64,000 nt of DNA, taken from Parazoarcus communis SWub3 = DSM 12120. GTDB lineage: Bacteria; Pseudomonadota; Gammaproteobacteria; Burkholderiales; Rhodocyclaceae. The notes under the pieces were generated by a model. It did no database searches. It saw nothing but the letters and a program-made list of their open reading frames with translations, and had not been told where the DNA came from. Positions 1 to 11,609 of this stretch are shown piece after piece (within the stretch, counting starts at the first letter, position 1; each line of letters starts with the position of its first letter). The position numbers and the translations under genes are program-made. Location of the stretch: assembly GCF_003226565.1 (NCBI RefSeq), contig NZ_QKOE01000002.1, positions 310,001 to 374,000 of the forward strand, written 5' to 3'.

Positions 1-56
1 TCAACACCCAGGTGCATGCCGAGCTGCTTGCCAACCTGAAACAGGAACTGCAATAA
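1..56 (+). CDS. atpF: F1Fo ATP synthase subunit b, 3' end only
   Basis: Only the last 17 codons and the stop (54-56) are inside the window; they read NTQVHAELLANLKQELQ. A charged helical C-terminus ending three bases before an atpH start fits subunit b, the peripheral stalk protein that binds subunit delta. The call rests mainly on position directly before atpH in the standard atpBEFHAGDC order, because the remnant itself is too short for family recognition. Confidence 0.8.
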   Translation, partial: NTQVHAELLANLKQELQ

Positions 57-59
57 GTC

Positions 60-593
60 ATGGCCGAGAACGTCACCATCGCGCGTCCCTATGCAGATGC
101 CGCCTTCGAGCTGGCTCGCGGGGCAGGTGCGCTGGGGCCTTGGTCGGATGCACTGGATCGGCTTGCCGCTGTGGCAGCCGATCCCGACATGCTCGCGTGT
201 TTCAGCGATCCCAAACTGTCTGCTGACCAGATCAACAAACTGGTTCTGGAAGTGTCGGGTACGTTGAGCGCCGAGCAGCAGAATTTCGTCCGCGTCCTCG
301 TGGAAAGCGAACGTCTGCAGGTGCTTCCGGAGATCCGTGACCTGTTCGTTGCACTCAAAAACGAACACGAAGGTGTCCTTGAGGCGGAAATCGCCTCTGC
401 CTTCCCGCTTGACGATGCCACCCTGGCCTCACTCAAAGCCGACCTCGAAGCCCGCTTCAAGTCCAAGCTGGATGTGACCGTCAGTATCGACCCCGAGCTT
501 ATCGGTGGGGTCCGCATCGCCATCGGCGACGAAGTCATCGACGCCTCGGTCCGCGGCAAGCTCGCGAACATGGCCGCTGCGCTAAAGAACTAG
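60..593 (+). CDS. atpH: F1Fo ATP synthase subunit delta
   Basis: The 177-residue protein is the delta subunit, which joins the top of the F1 head to the b-subunit stalk at the inner face of the cytoplasmic membrane. It starts [20 protein letters not shown], the usual delta opening, and ends with the conserved region around [20 protein letters not shown] (about residues 148-167). Length matches the family (about 175-180). It lies 3 nt after the atpF stop and 12 nt before atpA, so translation is probably coupled within the atp operon. No irregularity is visible. Confidence 0.97.
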   Translation: MAENVTIARPYADAAFELARGAGALGPWSDALDRLAAVAADPDMLACFSDPKLSADQINKLVLEVSGTLSAEQQNFVRVLVESERLQVLPEIRDLFVALKNEHEGVLEAEIASAFPLDDATLASLKADLEARFKSKLDVTVSIDPELIGGVRIAIGDEVIDASVRGKLANMAAALKN

Positions 594-605
594 GAGCATA
601 CATAC

Positions 606-2144
<1,539 letters not shown>

Positions 2145-2164
2145 TCGGCTGAGGGAGACGGAAT

Positions 2165-3034
2165 ATGGCTAGCGGTAAGGAAATCCGTACCAAGATCAAG
2201 AGCGTGCAAAACACGCGCAAGATCACCAAGGCCATGGAAATGGTGGCTGCATCCAAAATGCGCAAGGCGCAGGACCGGATGCGTGCCGCCCGCCCCTATG
2301 CCGAAAAGATCCGCCGACTCGCCGCGAACCTGTCTCAAGCCAATGTGACCGACTACAAGCATCCCTTCCTGGTCCGCAAGGACCAGGTCAAGCGGGTGGG
2401 CTTGATTCTGGTAACGACTGACAAGGGCCTGTGCGGTGGTCTGAACACCAACGTACAGCGTATTGCGCTCAACGCAATGAAGGACTGGAACGCTGCTGGC
2501 GTGACCGAGATCCAGGCTTGCTGCATTGGCAACAAGGGCTTGGGTTTCATGCAGCGGATGGGGGCCAAGGTGGCTTCCCACGTGACTCACCTGGGCGACA
2601 CCCCGCATCTCGAAAAGATGATCGGGCCGGTCAAGGTGATGCTCGACGCTTTCCAGAGCGGTGAGCTCGACGAGGTCCACATCGTGTACACCCGCTTCGT
2701 CAATACGATGAAGCAGGAGCCGATGCTTGAGCAGTTGTTGCCGCTGACTGGCGAAAAGCTGGGTACGCCGGAATCCTCGTGGGATTACCTCTACGAGCCG
2801 GATCCCCAGGTGGTCATCGACGAAATGCTGGTGCGTTACGTCGAAGCGCTGGTCTATCAGGCAGTCGCCGAGAACATGGCTTCCGAGCAGAGCGCGCGTA
2901 TGGTGGCGATGAAGGCCGCATCCGACAATGCGAAGAACGTGATTGGTGAGCTTCAGCTGGTCTACAACAAGACCCGCCAGGCCGCGATCACCAAAGAGCT
3001 GTCGGAAATCGTCGGTGGCGCCGCCGCGGTCTAA
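2165..3034 (+). CDS. atpG: F1Fo ATP synthase subunit gamma
   Basis: The 289-residue gamma subunit forms the rotating central shaft of F1. The N-terminal coiled-coil helix begins [20 protein letters not shown] with the conserved [18 protein letters not shown] following. The C-terminal helix ends with [17 protein letters not shown] and a final [13 protein letters not shown], both typical of the family. The GLCGGLN loop is at about residues 88-94. It has a ribosome-binding site (gagggaga) 20 nt after atpA and is followed 24 nt later by atpD. Confidence 0.99.
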   Translation: MASGKEIRTKIKSVQNTRKITKAMEMVAASKMRKAQDRMRAARPYAEKIRRLAANLSQANVTDYKHPFLVRKDQVKRVGLILVTTDKGLCGGLNTNVQRIALNAMKDWNAAGVTEIQACCIGNKGLGFMQRMGAKVASHVTHLGDTPHLEKMIGPVKVMLDAFQSGELDEVHIVYTRFVNTMKQEPMLEQLLPLTGEKLGTPESSWDYLYEPDPQVVIDEMLVRYVEALVYQAVAENMASEQSARMVAMKAASDNAKNVIGELQLVYNKTRQAAITKELSEIVGGAAAV

Positions 3035-3049
3035 CGGATTATTGATTAA

Positions 3050-4459
<1,410 letters not shown>

Positions 4460-4468
4460 TTCGCCCAC

Positions 4469-4494
4469 CCGTGCGACGTTTCGACGTCGCACGG
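4469..4494 (+). other. intercistronic hairpin between atpD and atpC
   Basis: A perfect 10-bp inverted repeat, ccgtgcgacg and cgtcgcacgg with a 6-nt loop, fills the atpD-atpC gap. No T-run follows, so it is not an intrinsic terminator. It could act as an mRNA-stability or processing hairpin that sets epsilon output relative to beta; that role is inference. Confidence 0.6.
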
Positions 4495-4512
4495 ATTTGA
4501 AGAGGACATACC

Positions 4513-4938
4513 ATGGCTATGACGGTTCACGTTGACATCGTCAGTGCGGAAGAGCAGATCTTTTCCGGACTGGCGGAGTTCGTCGCGCTGCCTGGCGAGG
4601 CGGGTGAACTCGGCATCCTGCCCGGTCACATGCCGCTGATGACCCGGATCAAACCGGGTGCGGTACGGGTGAAGGTTCCGAATCAGGCGGAAGAAGAGCT
4701 GGTTTTCGTTGCTGGGGGCATTCTTGAGGTTCAGCCGGGTCTGGTGACCGTGCTGGCCGACACCGCAATCCGCGGCAAGGATCTCGACGAAGCGAAGGCC
4801 CTGGAAGCCAAGCGCAAGGCAGAAGAGGCGCTTTCCAACCAGAGCGCTCAGCTCGACTACGCCAAGGCCCAGGCAGAACTGACCGAAGCGATCGCCCAGA
4901 TCGCTGCGATTCAGAAACTGCGCAAGCGCGTACATTGA
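4513..4938 (+). CDS. atpC: F1Fo ATP synthase subunit epsilon
   Basis: The 141-residue epsilon subunit is the F1 rotor component that inhibits ATP hydrolysis. The N-terminal beta sandwich includes the signature [20 protein letters not shown] (about residues 26-45). The C-terminal helical hairpin runs from about residue 90, rich in Ala, Lys and Glu. A ribosome-binding site (gaagaggac) precedes the ATG. It is the last gene of the atp operon and is followed 40 nt later by a strong intrinsic terminator. Confidence 0.98.
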   Translation: MAMTVHVDIVSAEEQIFSGLAEFVALPGEAGELGILPGHMPLMTRIKPGAVRVKVPNQAEEELVFVAGGILEVQPGLVTVLADTAIRGKDLDEAKALEAKRKAEEALSNQSAQLDYAKAQAELTEAIAQIAAIQKLRKRVH

Positions 4939-4977
4939 TCCCGCATTCACCGCGGCTCATGCGGTGCGTGCAGGTAG

Positions 4978-5006
4978 AAAAAAGGCAGCCCTGGCTGCCT
5001 TTTTTC
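4978..5006 (+). terminator. intrinsic terminator of the atp operon (likely bidirectional)
   Basis: A 6-bp stem ggcagc/gctgcc with a 4-nt loop is flanked by A6 on the left and T6 on the right. It ends the + strand atp transcript. Because it is A/T-flanked on both sides it can also stop the converging ubiJ transcript on -. Confidence 0.9.
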
Positions 5007-5086
5007 ATTGTTACCGGGGTGTGGAACCCTTCGAGCGTCCCACGATGCGAGCAGGAGTGTTAGCGACCTCCTGCAGTGCGCGCGCG

Positions 5087-5662
5087 CTATGCCTTTTCCA
5101 GGCGATCCACCCGCTTCTCCAGCCGGGCAATCGCGTCGCGCAGTGCGCGGATATCTGTGTCAATGCCAGGCAGCGAGCCACGGCCAAGAAGCATGGCCTG
5201 TTCTTCTGTCACGTACTCGACCACGTTTCCAACGACGCCTTGCAGCGCTCGCTGCTGAGCCTTGCCAAAGGCCTGGCCGATGGTGACAATGCGGTGCGCC
5301 GCAATATCTCCGACCAGGCGCGATAGATCATCTTCAAGATCCCAGCGCAGGTGACGAAACACAAATCCCAGCGCGTCGGCAAATTCGGCATTGCCGCTGA
5401 TACGAACCTGTGACATCAATGCGTCGATGCCGCCGCCGATGAGGCGCCCTGACTCGGCAAGCGGAATATCCAGCGTGACGTCCGCTTGTTCGGTACTGGT
5501 GCAAGCGGCCAGTTCTCCCCCTTCGGCAATGGAAAACTGCACGCTGAAAGGTGCGAGATTGAGCAGGGCACGACGTCCTGCATGCGGTTGCAGGCGTTTG
5601 CGTGCCCAGGCGGACTGACCTAGCAGATGATTGGTGGCGGCAAGAAAAAGGGTGTCGAACAT
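5087..5662 (-). CDS. ubiJ: ubiquinone biosynthesis accessory factor UbiJ (SCP2 domain)
   Basis: The 191-residue protein resembles UbiJ, a soluble lipid-binding factor that helps organise late ubiquinone biosynthesis enzymes. It has an N-terminal SCP2-like sterol-carrier fold (about residues 10-115) and a C-terminal coiled coil (IDTDIRALRDAIARLEKRVD). The ATG at 5662 is chosen because the protein then starts MFDTLFLAATNHLL, as in the family; the open frame extends upstream without similarity. It lies downstream of ubiE and a Tim44-like gene on the same strand. The usual neighbour ubiB is absent, as the atp operon converges here. Confidence 0.85.
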   Translation of the reverse strand: MFDTLFLAATNHLLGQSAWARKRLQPHAGRRALLNLAPFSVQFSIAEGGELAACTSTEQADVTLDIPLAESGRLIGGGIDALMSQVRISGNAEFADALGFVFRHLRWDLEDDLSRLVGDIAAHRIVTIGQAFGKAQQRALQGVVGNVVEYVTEEQAMLLGRGSLPGIDTDIRALRDAIARLEKRVDRLEKA

Positions 5663-5669
5663 ATGAAAG

Positions 5670-5690
5670 CGGGGGCCGCAGCCCCCGTTT
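5670..5690 (-). terminator. GC-rich hairpin after the Tim44-like gene
   Basis: A 7-bp stem cgggggc/gcccccg with loop cgca lies between the Tim44-like stop and the ubiJ start. It is followed on - only by a short pyrimidine stretch, so it may attenuate rather than fully stop transcription into ubiJ. Confidence 0.4.
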
Positions 5691-5708
5691 GTCCATCTTG
5701 ATGTGATA

Positions 5709-6569
5709 TCAGCTGATCTGCTGGATGCCGCCGATACGCCAGCCGGCATTGCCACTGACGGGCTTCACCAGATGCCAGATCTCGTCAAACGCCGCAGGGG
5801 CGGCATTTTCTTCTTCACGCAGCAAACCGGAGAAACGTACGCTGACAACGTAACGATCCCCTTCTTCAGCCACTTCGATGACCTGGGCGTTGAGCTCGAC
5901 CACATCGGTGCGCTGGCTTGCAGCACCGCGTTCGGTGATCTGCATGCTGATCTCGGCGAACACTTCAGGTGTGGTGAATTCGCGGATGTCCTCGATGTTG
6001 CCAGCGTCGTTTGCCGCCTGCAGACGGATGAAGTTCAGCTTGGCCTGGCGGGCGAAGCCTTCTGCATCGAAGTCAGCCGGGATCGCTGCAGCCGGTGCGC
6101 TGGTGGAAGACGACAACGGTGCCTGTGCTTCGAACGCAGCGGGGGCGTTGCCTGCTGCACCATTGGCGCCTGCCCCCGCACCTGCATACTGCATGCCTTG
6201 CGGGGCCTGAGCGTTGTTGCGACGGAACAGCAACTTGAACAGGATGACGGCACCAACGACAAGCAGCGCGATCATCATGAACGAGGCCAGTTCCTCACCC
6301 ATGCCCAGGTGGGAGAACAGCGCAGCCAGGCCCAGACCTGCTGCCAGACCGGCGATCGGGCCCATCCACGAACGCTTGGGTGCGGCGCCTGCAGCCGGGG
6401 CGGCTGCCGGCGGGCGGCTCAGGTTCTGCTGCGGTGCGGCTGCCGGAGGGGTAGCCTGGCGCTGCATGCCGAAGTTGCTGCCGCCACCGAGGCGCTTGGC
6501 TTCGGCTTCGGGTACGCCGAAGCCGAAAGTGAAGATCGTGACGATCAGGGTCAGGAACAGGTTCTTCAT
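5709..6569 (-). CDS. Tim44-like domain protein, membrane-anchored
   Basis: The 286-residue protein begins with a signal sequence (MKNLFLTLIVTIFTFGFGVPEAEA). An Ala/Pro/Gln-rich linker follows, then a hydrophobic segment (IAGLAAGLGLAALFSHLGMG and a second helix, about residues 75-125). A Tim44-like C-terminal domain covers about residues 165-286 (FDAEGFARQAKLNFIRLQAA ... EIWHLVKPVSGNAGWRIGGI). Bacterial members are poorly characterised. The ATG at 6569 is preferred because a signal peptide follows it; an upstream extension runs into ubiE. It sits between ubiE and ubiJ on the same strand, consistent with a membrane role near ubiquinone genes, but the function is not known. Confidence 0.8.
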   Translation of the reverse strand: MKNLFLTLIVTIFTFGFGVPEAEAKRLGGGSNFGMQRQATPPAAAPQQNLSRPPAAAPAAGAAPKRSWMGPIAGLAAGLGLAALFSHLGMGEELASFMMIALLVVGAVILFKLLFRRNNAQAPQGMQYAGAGAGANGAAGNAPAAFEAQAPLSSSTSAPAAAIPADFDAEGFARQAKLNFIRLQAANDAGNIEDIREFTTPEVFAEISMQITERGAASQRTDVVELNAQVIEVAEEGDRYVVSVRFSGLLREEENAAPAAFDEIWHLVKPVSGNAGWRIGGIQQIS

Positions 6570-6589
6570 TGTGACAAGGTCTCCTTGAG

Positions 6590-7327
6590 TCAAAGTTTGT
6601 AGCCGCGATGCAGGGCAACGACGCCTGCACTCAGGTTGAAGTAGTCGACACGCTTCAGCCCGGCTTGTTCCATCATGGTCTTCAATTCTTCCTGGCCGGG
6701 GTGCATGCGGATGGATTCGGCCAGGTAGCGATAGCTTTCCGCATCGTTGGCAACCTTGTCGCCCATCCACGGCAGCAGCTTGAACGAGTACAGGTCGTAG
6801 GCCGGTGCGAGCGGCTTCCACACCTTCGAGAACTCCAGTACCAGCAGACGGCCGCCGGGACGCAGCACGCGCTGCATTTCGGCCAGTGCGACGTCCTTGT
6901 GCGTCATGTTGCGCAGACCGAAGGCAACGGTCACGCAATCGAACCATTCGTCAGGGAAAGGCAGTTTTTCGGCGTTGCATTGCGCCACAGGCAGGGGAAA
7001 GCCCTTGTCGAAGACACGATCCCTGCCGCGCGAGAGCATGGCATGGTTGATATCGGTCAGCCACACCTGGCCCCGGGCGCCGACCTTGCGGGCAAAGGCC
7101 AGCGAAAGGTCGGCCGTGCCGCCGGCGACATCGAGCACGCGGTCGCCTTCGCGCACGCCGGATACCTGGATGGTGAATGCCTTCCACAGGCGATGCAGGC
7201 CCATGGACATCAGGTCATTCATGACGTCATATTTTTGCGCGACCGAGGAGAACACCTCGGCCACTTTCTTCTGCTTGATCTCTTCGGCAACGGTCTGAAA
7301 GCCGAAGTGGGTCGTTTTATCGGTCAT
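6590..7327 (-). CDS. ubiE: ubiquinone/menaquinone C-methyltransferase UbiE
   Basis: The 245-residue SAM-dependent enzyme carries out the C-methylation step of ubiquinone biosynthesis (and menaquinone, where present). SAM motif I is [15 protein letters not shown] near residue 64. The UbiE signatures [17 protein letters not shown] and [19 protein letters not shown] follow at about residues 125 and 160. The N-terminus [20 protein letters not shown] is typical. It is the first of three genes on - (ubiE, Tim44-like, ubiJ), and the DUF971 gene ends 9 nt upstream of its start, so all four may be cotranscribed. Confidence 0.97.
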   Translation of the reverse strand: MTDKTTHFGFQTVAEEIKQKKVAEVFSSVAQKYDVMNDLMSMGLHRLWKAFTIQVSGVREGDRVLDVAGGTADLSLAFARKVGARGQVWLTDINHAMLSRGRDRVFDKGFPLPVAQCNAEKLPFPDEWFDCVTVAFGLRNMTHKDVALAEMQRVLRPGGRLLVLEFSKVWKPLAPAYDLYSFKLLPWMGDKVANDAESYRYLAESIRMHPGQEELKTMMEQAGLKRVDYFNLSAGVVALHRGYKL

Positions 7328-7336
7328 GGTGTAAGG

Positions 7337-7762
7337 TCAGTGACGATGACTGGCGCAGCCGCCCTTGGGTGCGGGAGGGGGCGTCAGCGCCGGATCGCGG
7401 CTGCCGCCAGCCTGGGCCAGGCGGTCGAGGTAGTCCTGCCACATCTCGGTCTGATTGCGGCCGAGCATGTAGAGGTAGTCCCACGAGTAAAGGCCGCTGT
7501 CGTGGCCATCGGAGAAGGTTGGCTTGATCGCGTAGTTGCCGACGGGCTCGAGATTCAGGATATCGACGTCGCGCTTGCCCAACTGCAGGGTTTCCTGACC
7601 CGCACCGTGGCCTCTGACTTCGGCGGATGGCGAGTAGACGCGCAGGAACTCAAAGGGCAGTTCGAAGCGGCTGTCGTCGTCAAATGCGATTTCCAGCACG
7701 CGCGACTTGCGGTGCAGCGTGATTGCGGTCGGCAGCGGGGTATCCTTGTCGAGTCCAGCCAT
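7337..7762 (-). CDS. DUF971 (gamma-butyrobetaine hydroxylase-like N-terminal) protein
   Basis: The 141-residue protein is a stand-alone DUF971 domain. This small fold is found fused to gamma-butyrobetaine hydroxylases and to Mrp/ApbC-type P-loop proteins. It reads PTAITLHRKSRVLEIAFDDD, then FRVYSPSAEVRGHG and PTFSDGHDSGLYSWDYLYML. The C-terminus ends GGCASHRH, a Cys/His tail that could bind metal. The ATG at 7762 is chosen on family alignment; an ATG at 7795 is also possible. It ends 9 nt before ubiE on the same strand. Its biochemical role is unknown. Confidence 0.85.
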   Translation of the reverse strand: MAGLDKDTPLPTAITLHRKSRVLEIAFDDDSRFELPFEFLRVYSPSAEVRGHGAGQETLQLGKRDVDILNLEPVGNYAIKPTFSDGHDSGLYSWDYLYMLGRNQTEMWQDYLDRLAQAGGSRDPALTPPPAPKGGCASHRH

Positions 7763-7879
7763 TTGATGGGTCTCAGTGTCGGGGAGCTCAATCATACCCG
7801 AATCAACCTGGCGGAAAGACGCTCCCGGGGACCGCGACATCGTTGGAATGGTTAAGCGGCGGTGTTTCATCGTGATGAC

Positions 7880-7920
7880 GTGTCATCAAAACTTCAAATT
7901 GCTGAAATACACTTTGGCCG
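7880..7920 (+). promoter_or_regulatory. possible Pho-box-like promoter region of phoB
   Basis: The leader before phoB contains tgtcatcaaaacttcaaat, which loosely resembles a PhoB half-site (CTGTCAT) followed by a degenerate second half-site. PhoB autoregulates in enterics. The match is weak and could be chance. Confidence 0.25.
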
Positions 7921-7939
7921 GTCAAAGGGAGCCAAAACT

Positions 7940-8650
7940 ATGCCTGCCAATATTCTGCTGGTGGAAGACGAACCGGCCATTCAGGAACTGATTGCTGCGA
8001 ACCTGGCGCGTGCTGGACACCATGTGGTACGTGCCTCGGATGTCGAGGCGGCGCAGCGCATCGTGCGCGACGCCTTGCCGGACCTCGTGTTGCTCGACTG
8101 GATGCTGCCGGGAACGTCGGGAATCGACTTCGCCCGTCGCCTGCGGGCCGAGGAGCGCACCCGTGATATCCCGATCATCATGCTGACCGCTCGCGGCGAA
8201 GAGCAGGACAAGGTTGCCGGGCTGGAAACCGGTGCCGACGACTACATCACCAAGCCGTTCAGCCCGCGCGAACTGGTGGCGCGGATCAAGGCCGTACTGC
8301 GGCGGCGCGCACCGCAGGCCACCGAGGATCCGGTCGAGCTGGGTGGATTGCGGCTCGATCCGGAAACCCATCGGGTCAGCGCGGGGGAGCAGGCCTTGTC
8401 GCTGGGGCCGACGGAGTTCCGCCTGCTGCACTTCCTGATGACCCATCCGGAGCGGGTGCACTCGCGGGCCCAGTTGCTCGATCAGGTCTGGGGCGATCAC
8501 GTGTTCGTCGAAGAGCGCACCGTCGATGTGCATATCCGGCGACTGCGCTGTGCGCTTGAGCCGTCCGGACACGACGCGCTGGTGCAGACGGTGCGGGGTA
8601 GCGGCTACCGTTTCTCGGCACAGACGGAGCAGCCAAGCGGCGTGCGATAA
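7940..8650 (+). CDS. phoB: phosphate regulon response regulator PhoB
   Basis: The 236-residue OmpR/PhoB-family regulator has a receiver domain (residues 1-120) followed by a winged helix (about 135-232). The acidic pocket is EDE, the phosphoacceptor Asp lies in [11 protein letters not shown], and the conserved Lys in [10 protein letters not shown]. The wing region includes [11 protein letters not shown] and the terminal VRGSGYRF. The ATG at 7940 is taken because the protein then begins [15 protein letters not shown] as in PhoB. Immediately downstream is the cognate kinase phoR. The pair senses phosphate limitation in concert with Pst/PhoU, which are not in this window. Confidence 0.93.
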   Translation: MPANILLVEDEPAIQELIAANLARAGHHVVRASDVEAAQRIVRDALPDLVLLDWMLPGTSGIDFARRLRAEERTRDIPIIMLTARGEEQDKVAGLETGADDYITKPFSPRELVARIKAVLRRRAPQATEDPVELGGLRLDPETHRVSAGEQALSLGPTEFRLLHFLMTHPERVHSRAQLLDQVWGDHVFVEERTVDVHIRRLRCALEPSGHDALVQTVRGSGYRFSAQTEQPSGVR

Positions 8651-8684
8651 TCCGGCCCGCCTGTGCGGACTGGGAGTCCTCATC

Positions 8685-10016
8685 ATTCGATCGCTTACTT
8701 ATCTTCTGGCAAGCGCGTTGACCGCGCTTGCCGTTCTGGCGTGCTTGTCCGTCGCGGTTGCGCTGCTGGCGGGCACGGTTGCGGGTCTATGTGCCTTCAT
8801 CGCCGGTCTGCTGTTGTGGGGCGCTCTGCATCTGCGCCATCTCAACCACCTGGTGTTGTGGACCCGCGAGCCGGTGGGCACGCCCGTTCCGCGCGCAATG
8901 GGTGCGTGGGGCCGGGTCTTTGCCGATCTGGCGGGGCGCACACGACTGGCCTACGACATGCGCGAGCGTCTGTCCTCGGCGCTGGAGCGTTTTCAGGATG
9001 CCAGTCAGGCCATGCCGGACGGGGTCATCTACCTGTCCGACAGCGATACCATCGAGTGGCTGAATTTGCGCGCAGAGCAGCATTTCGGTCTGGATCGCGA
9101 CCACGATATCGGTGCGCCGGTGGTCAATCTGCTGCGTCAGCCCGAGTTCGTGCGCTATCTGGCATCGGGCAATTTTGAAGAGCCGATGGTGATGCAGTGT
9201 GCGCGTCGCCAGGGACTCACCCTGCAGATCCAGATCATTCCGTTTGGCGATGACCAGAAGATGGTGTTGTCGCGGGATATCTCGCAGATCGAGAAGCTCG
9301 AGACCATGCGGCGTGATTTTGTTGCCAACGTGTCCCATGAGCTTCGCACACCCCTGACGGTGGTGGGGGGGTTTCTCGAAACCCTGGTCGATGGGCTGGA
9401 CGATTTCGAGCGTGAGGATGTCATCCGTTTCCTCAATCTGGCTCTGGATCAGTCCAACCGCATGCGCCGCCTGATCGAGGATCTACTCACCTTGTCTGCG
9501 TTGGAAACGGGGGCGCCGGCGCCTTCGGAAGAGCGGATCGAGATCGGTGCCCTGCTGAAGGGGGTGTATGACGACACGGAACTGCTATCGGGTGGGCGCC
9601 ATCAGGTGACGCTCGATGTCCAGGGTGGCGGCTACCTTTTGGGAAGTGCCAAAGAGTTGCATAGCGCCTTTTCCAACCTGGCGAGCAATGCGGTGCGATA
9701 TACCCCTGAGGGCGGCCGTATCGAGCTGGTGTGGACGCACGACGCCCAGGGTGCGGTGTTTTCGGTACGGGATACCGGCATCGGTATCGATGCGGCGGAC
9801 ATTCCCCGCCTGACCGAGCGCTTTTACCGCGTGGATCGGGGGCGTTCGCGGGAAAGCGGTGGCACCGGCCTCGGTCTGGCCATCGTCAAGCACATCCTCA
9901 CCCGGCACCAGGCCATGTTAAGGGTGAAGAGCGCCTTGGGTCAGGGTAGCGTCTTCAGCGCGCATCTGCCCAAGGCCCGTTTCATTCCGCTTCCGGCGCA
10001 AGCGTCTCGAAGCTGA
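8685..10016 (+). CDS. phoR: phosphate regulon sensor histidine kinase PhoR, non-canonical start
   Basis: The roughly 443-residue membrane kinase has two N-terminal hydrophobic segments (about residues 3-45). A PAS domain follows (SQAMPDGVIYLSDSDTIEWL), then the H-box VSHELRTPLTVVGGF and an ATPase domain with N-box SNLASNAVRYTPEGG and G-box TGLGLAIVKH. No ATG, GTG or TTG lies at the expected N-terminus. A Shine-Dalgarno gggag at 8672-8676 sits 8 nt before an in-frame ATT (8685) and 5 nt before an ATC (8682), so I place the start at ATT 8685. A TTG at 8718 would cut the first helix. It follows phoB by 34 nt, and its 3' end overlaps the converging 538-aa gene by 35 nt. Confidence 0.85.
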   Translation: MRSLTYLLASALTALAVLACLSVAVALLAGTVAGLCAFIAGLLLWGALHLRHLNHLVLWTREPVGTPVPRAMGAWGRVFADLAGRTRLAYDMRERLSSALERFQDASQAMPDGVIYLSDSDTIEWLNLRAEQHFGLDRDHDIGAPVVNLLRQPEFVRYLASGNFEEPMVMQCARRQGLTLQIQIIPFGDDQKMVLSRDISQIEKLETMRRDFVANVSHELRTPLTVVGGFLETLVDGLDDFEREDVIRFLNLALDQSNRMRRLIEDLLTLSALETGAPAPSEERIEIGALLKGVYDDTELLSGGRHQVTLDVQGGGYLLGSAKELHSAFSNLASNAVRYTPEGGRIELVWTHDAQGAVFSVRDTGIGIDAADIPRLTERFYRVDRGRSRESGGTGLGLAIVKHILTRHQAMLRVKSALGQGSVFSAHLPKARFIPLPAQASRS

Positions 10017-11598
10017 CGTGGTCGAAATTGGCCCCCTTGATCAGCTGGCCGGTCAGCCGGACCTGCACCGTATGGCCGCGTGCGGTGACTTCGATGACGC
10101 GGTTCGGGTGATACCAACCGCCGGGTAACACCAGGGTGGTATCGGCGACCTTGAGCTTGGCATGAGCGGGAATCAGGAAGGCTTGCTGATAAAGCTCGCG
10201 TTGTCCGGGATGCGGCGCCAGCGGACGGGCGCCCACCACCTCGGGAATGCCGCGCAACACATGCGTGCCAGCCTCGAGCATGCCGTCGTCGCGGTACATC
10301 AGCCAGCTGACCTGGGCAAGCAGGAAATACTCGCCATCAAGTGGTCGGATGCCGACCAGCTGCTGGTGTTCCAGGCGTTCGGCGTGGGGGCGTTGGCGCA
10401 GGCGGAAACCGCCCACCGACTGGTCGAGCAGTGACCACCGCTCGCATACCAGACCGAGTCGTTCAGCATCGAGCTGGCGCTGCCGGTGTGTGGTGCCGTC
10501 CCGTTCCGTAGCCTCCGGCGCACGTTCACCGAAAGTCAGCAGGGAGATGTCGCTCTTCAGACTGCCGGCGATACCGTAGCTGCGAGGTTGTTCGAACAGC
10601 CGGCCCTGGATGTGAAAGCCGATGGCCAGCCAGTCGCCACAGAGCTCGATTTCGCCCCTGCTGCCGTGGCGCGGAAAGCGGCGCCCTGCCGAGGAGAGTC
10701 CCCACGGGCGGTAGAGCGAGATCAGCAGGCGGGCGCTCATGTCCAGCGTGGCTTCCTCGCCCAGGCCCAGTGAGGCCGGTGATACCCCCTGTTTGAACTG
10801 GTTGAACACCGCACGAATCTGCCCGGCCAGCTTTTCGCTGTCGAAGCGCCTGACCATGTTGCCCGAGCTCATCAATCCGACCGGACGCAAGCCGTGGTCA
10901 CTGGCCAGATCCAGGCCATAAGAGGTCGGCTTCAGGCCGTCCATCATCGGGCCCAGTGTGCAGTACGGCGCAAAGCGTTGTGCCCACCGGCAGATCAGCT
11001 GCAACTCCTGACCGGTACGGCCAAAAGGATTGGCCAGATCGATCAGCAGGATCGCAACATAGGCTTCCATTGCGCTTTGTGCCTTCCACAGCGCGTTCAG
11101 CGGGTCGGCAACCCGTGCTGATGCCAGCCGGGTCTGCTCTGCGGCGGCGAAGCTCTCGTGAATTTCCGTCCACACCCCATGGGGTACCGCACGGTGCGCC
11201 CGGAAGTACTCGATCAGGATCGAAGCCGCATAATGGACCCGGCGTTGTCCCAGCAAGGCTCGCTGGTCGTCGAGCGTCCCCATCTGTGCATCGTGACGTG
11301 CGATCTGTGCGTAGGACCGCGACAGGTTGCGCCACAACGCGACGACTCGCAGCAGGTTCGCATTGCCTTCGGAGTCGGGGGGCAAAGGGTGGCCGGCATA
11401 GTGCTGGCTCAACGCAGCCTGGATCTGGGCGATGGCGGGGCGTGCTGCCTCGAGTACTTCCAGGTGCTGGTTGGGGGCTGGCAGTGCCTCCAGCAGTCCG
11501 GCGACCATGTCGGAGAGCACGGTATGGCATTCATCGACCTTGTGGGTCTGCAGTTTCTGCAACAGACTCAGGCACGAGGCTGGATTGCGGTAGTCCAT
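9982..11598 (-). CDS. uncharacterised 538-aa cytoplasmic protein
   Basis: I do not recognise a family. The 538-residue protein has no signal peptide or membrane helix. The N-terminal 250 residues look all-helical, with leucine- and alanine-rich segments. The C-terminal half (about 330-530) looks mostly beta, with segments such as ELCGDWLAIGFHIQG and a terminal VIEVTARGHTVQVRLTGQLI. A remote PilZ-like or beta-barrel fold is conceivable, but I see no RxxxR...DxSxxG motif. The ATG at 11598 is the first in the frame. It overlaps the phoR 3' end by 35 nt, convergently, and lies 11 nt downstream of the HIT gene, so the two are likely cotranscribed. Confidence 0.75.
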   Translation of the reverse strand: MDYRNPASCLSLLQKLQTHKVDECHTVLSDMVAGLLEALPAPNQHLEVLEAARPAIAQIQAALSQHYAGHPLPPDSEGNANLLRVVALWRNLSRSYAQIARHDAQMGTLDDQRALLGQRRVHYAASILIEYFRAHRAVPHGVWTEIHESFAAAEQTRLASARVADPLNALWKAQSAMEAYVAILLIDLANPFGRTGQELQLICRWAQRFAPYCTLGPMMDGLKPTSYGLDLASDHGLRPVGLMSSGNMVRRFDSEKLAGQIRAVFNQFKQGVSPASLGLGEEATLDMSARLLISLYRPWGLSSAGRRFPRHGSRGEIELCGDWLAIGFHIQGRLFEQPRSYGIAGSLKSDISLLTFGERAPEATERDGTTHRQRQLDAERLGLVCERWSLLDQSVGGFRLRQRPHAERLEHQQLVGIRPLDGEYFLLAQVSWLMYRDDGMLEAGTHVLRGIPEVVGARPLAPHPGQRELYQQAFLIPAHAKLKVADTTLVLPGGWYHPNRVIEVTARGHTVQVRLTGQLIKGANFDHVSFETLAPEAE

Positions 11599-11609
11599 GA
11601 TGGCTCCGG

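Noticed and set aside
8526-8684. Upstream ATG extension of phoR overlapping phoB
   Set aside because: It would overlap 125 nt of phoB in another frame and adds residues unlike any PhoR; the ATT/ATC near a Shine-Dalgarno fits better.
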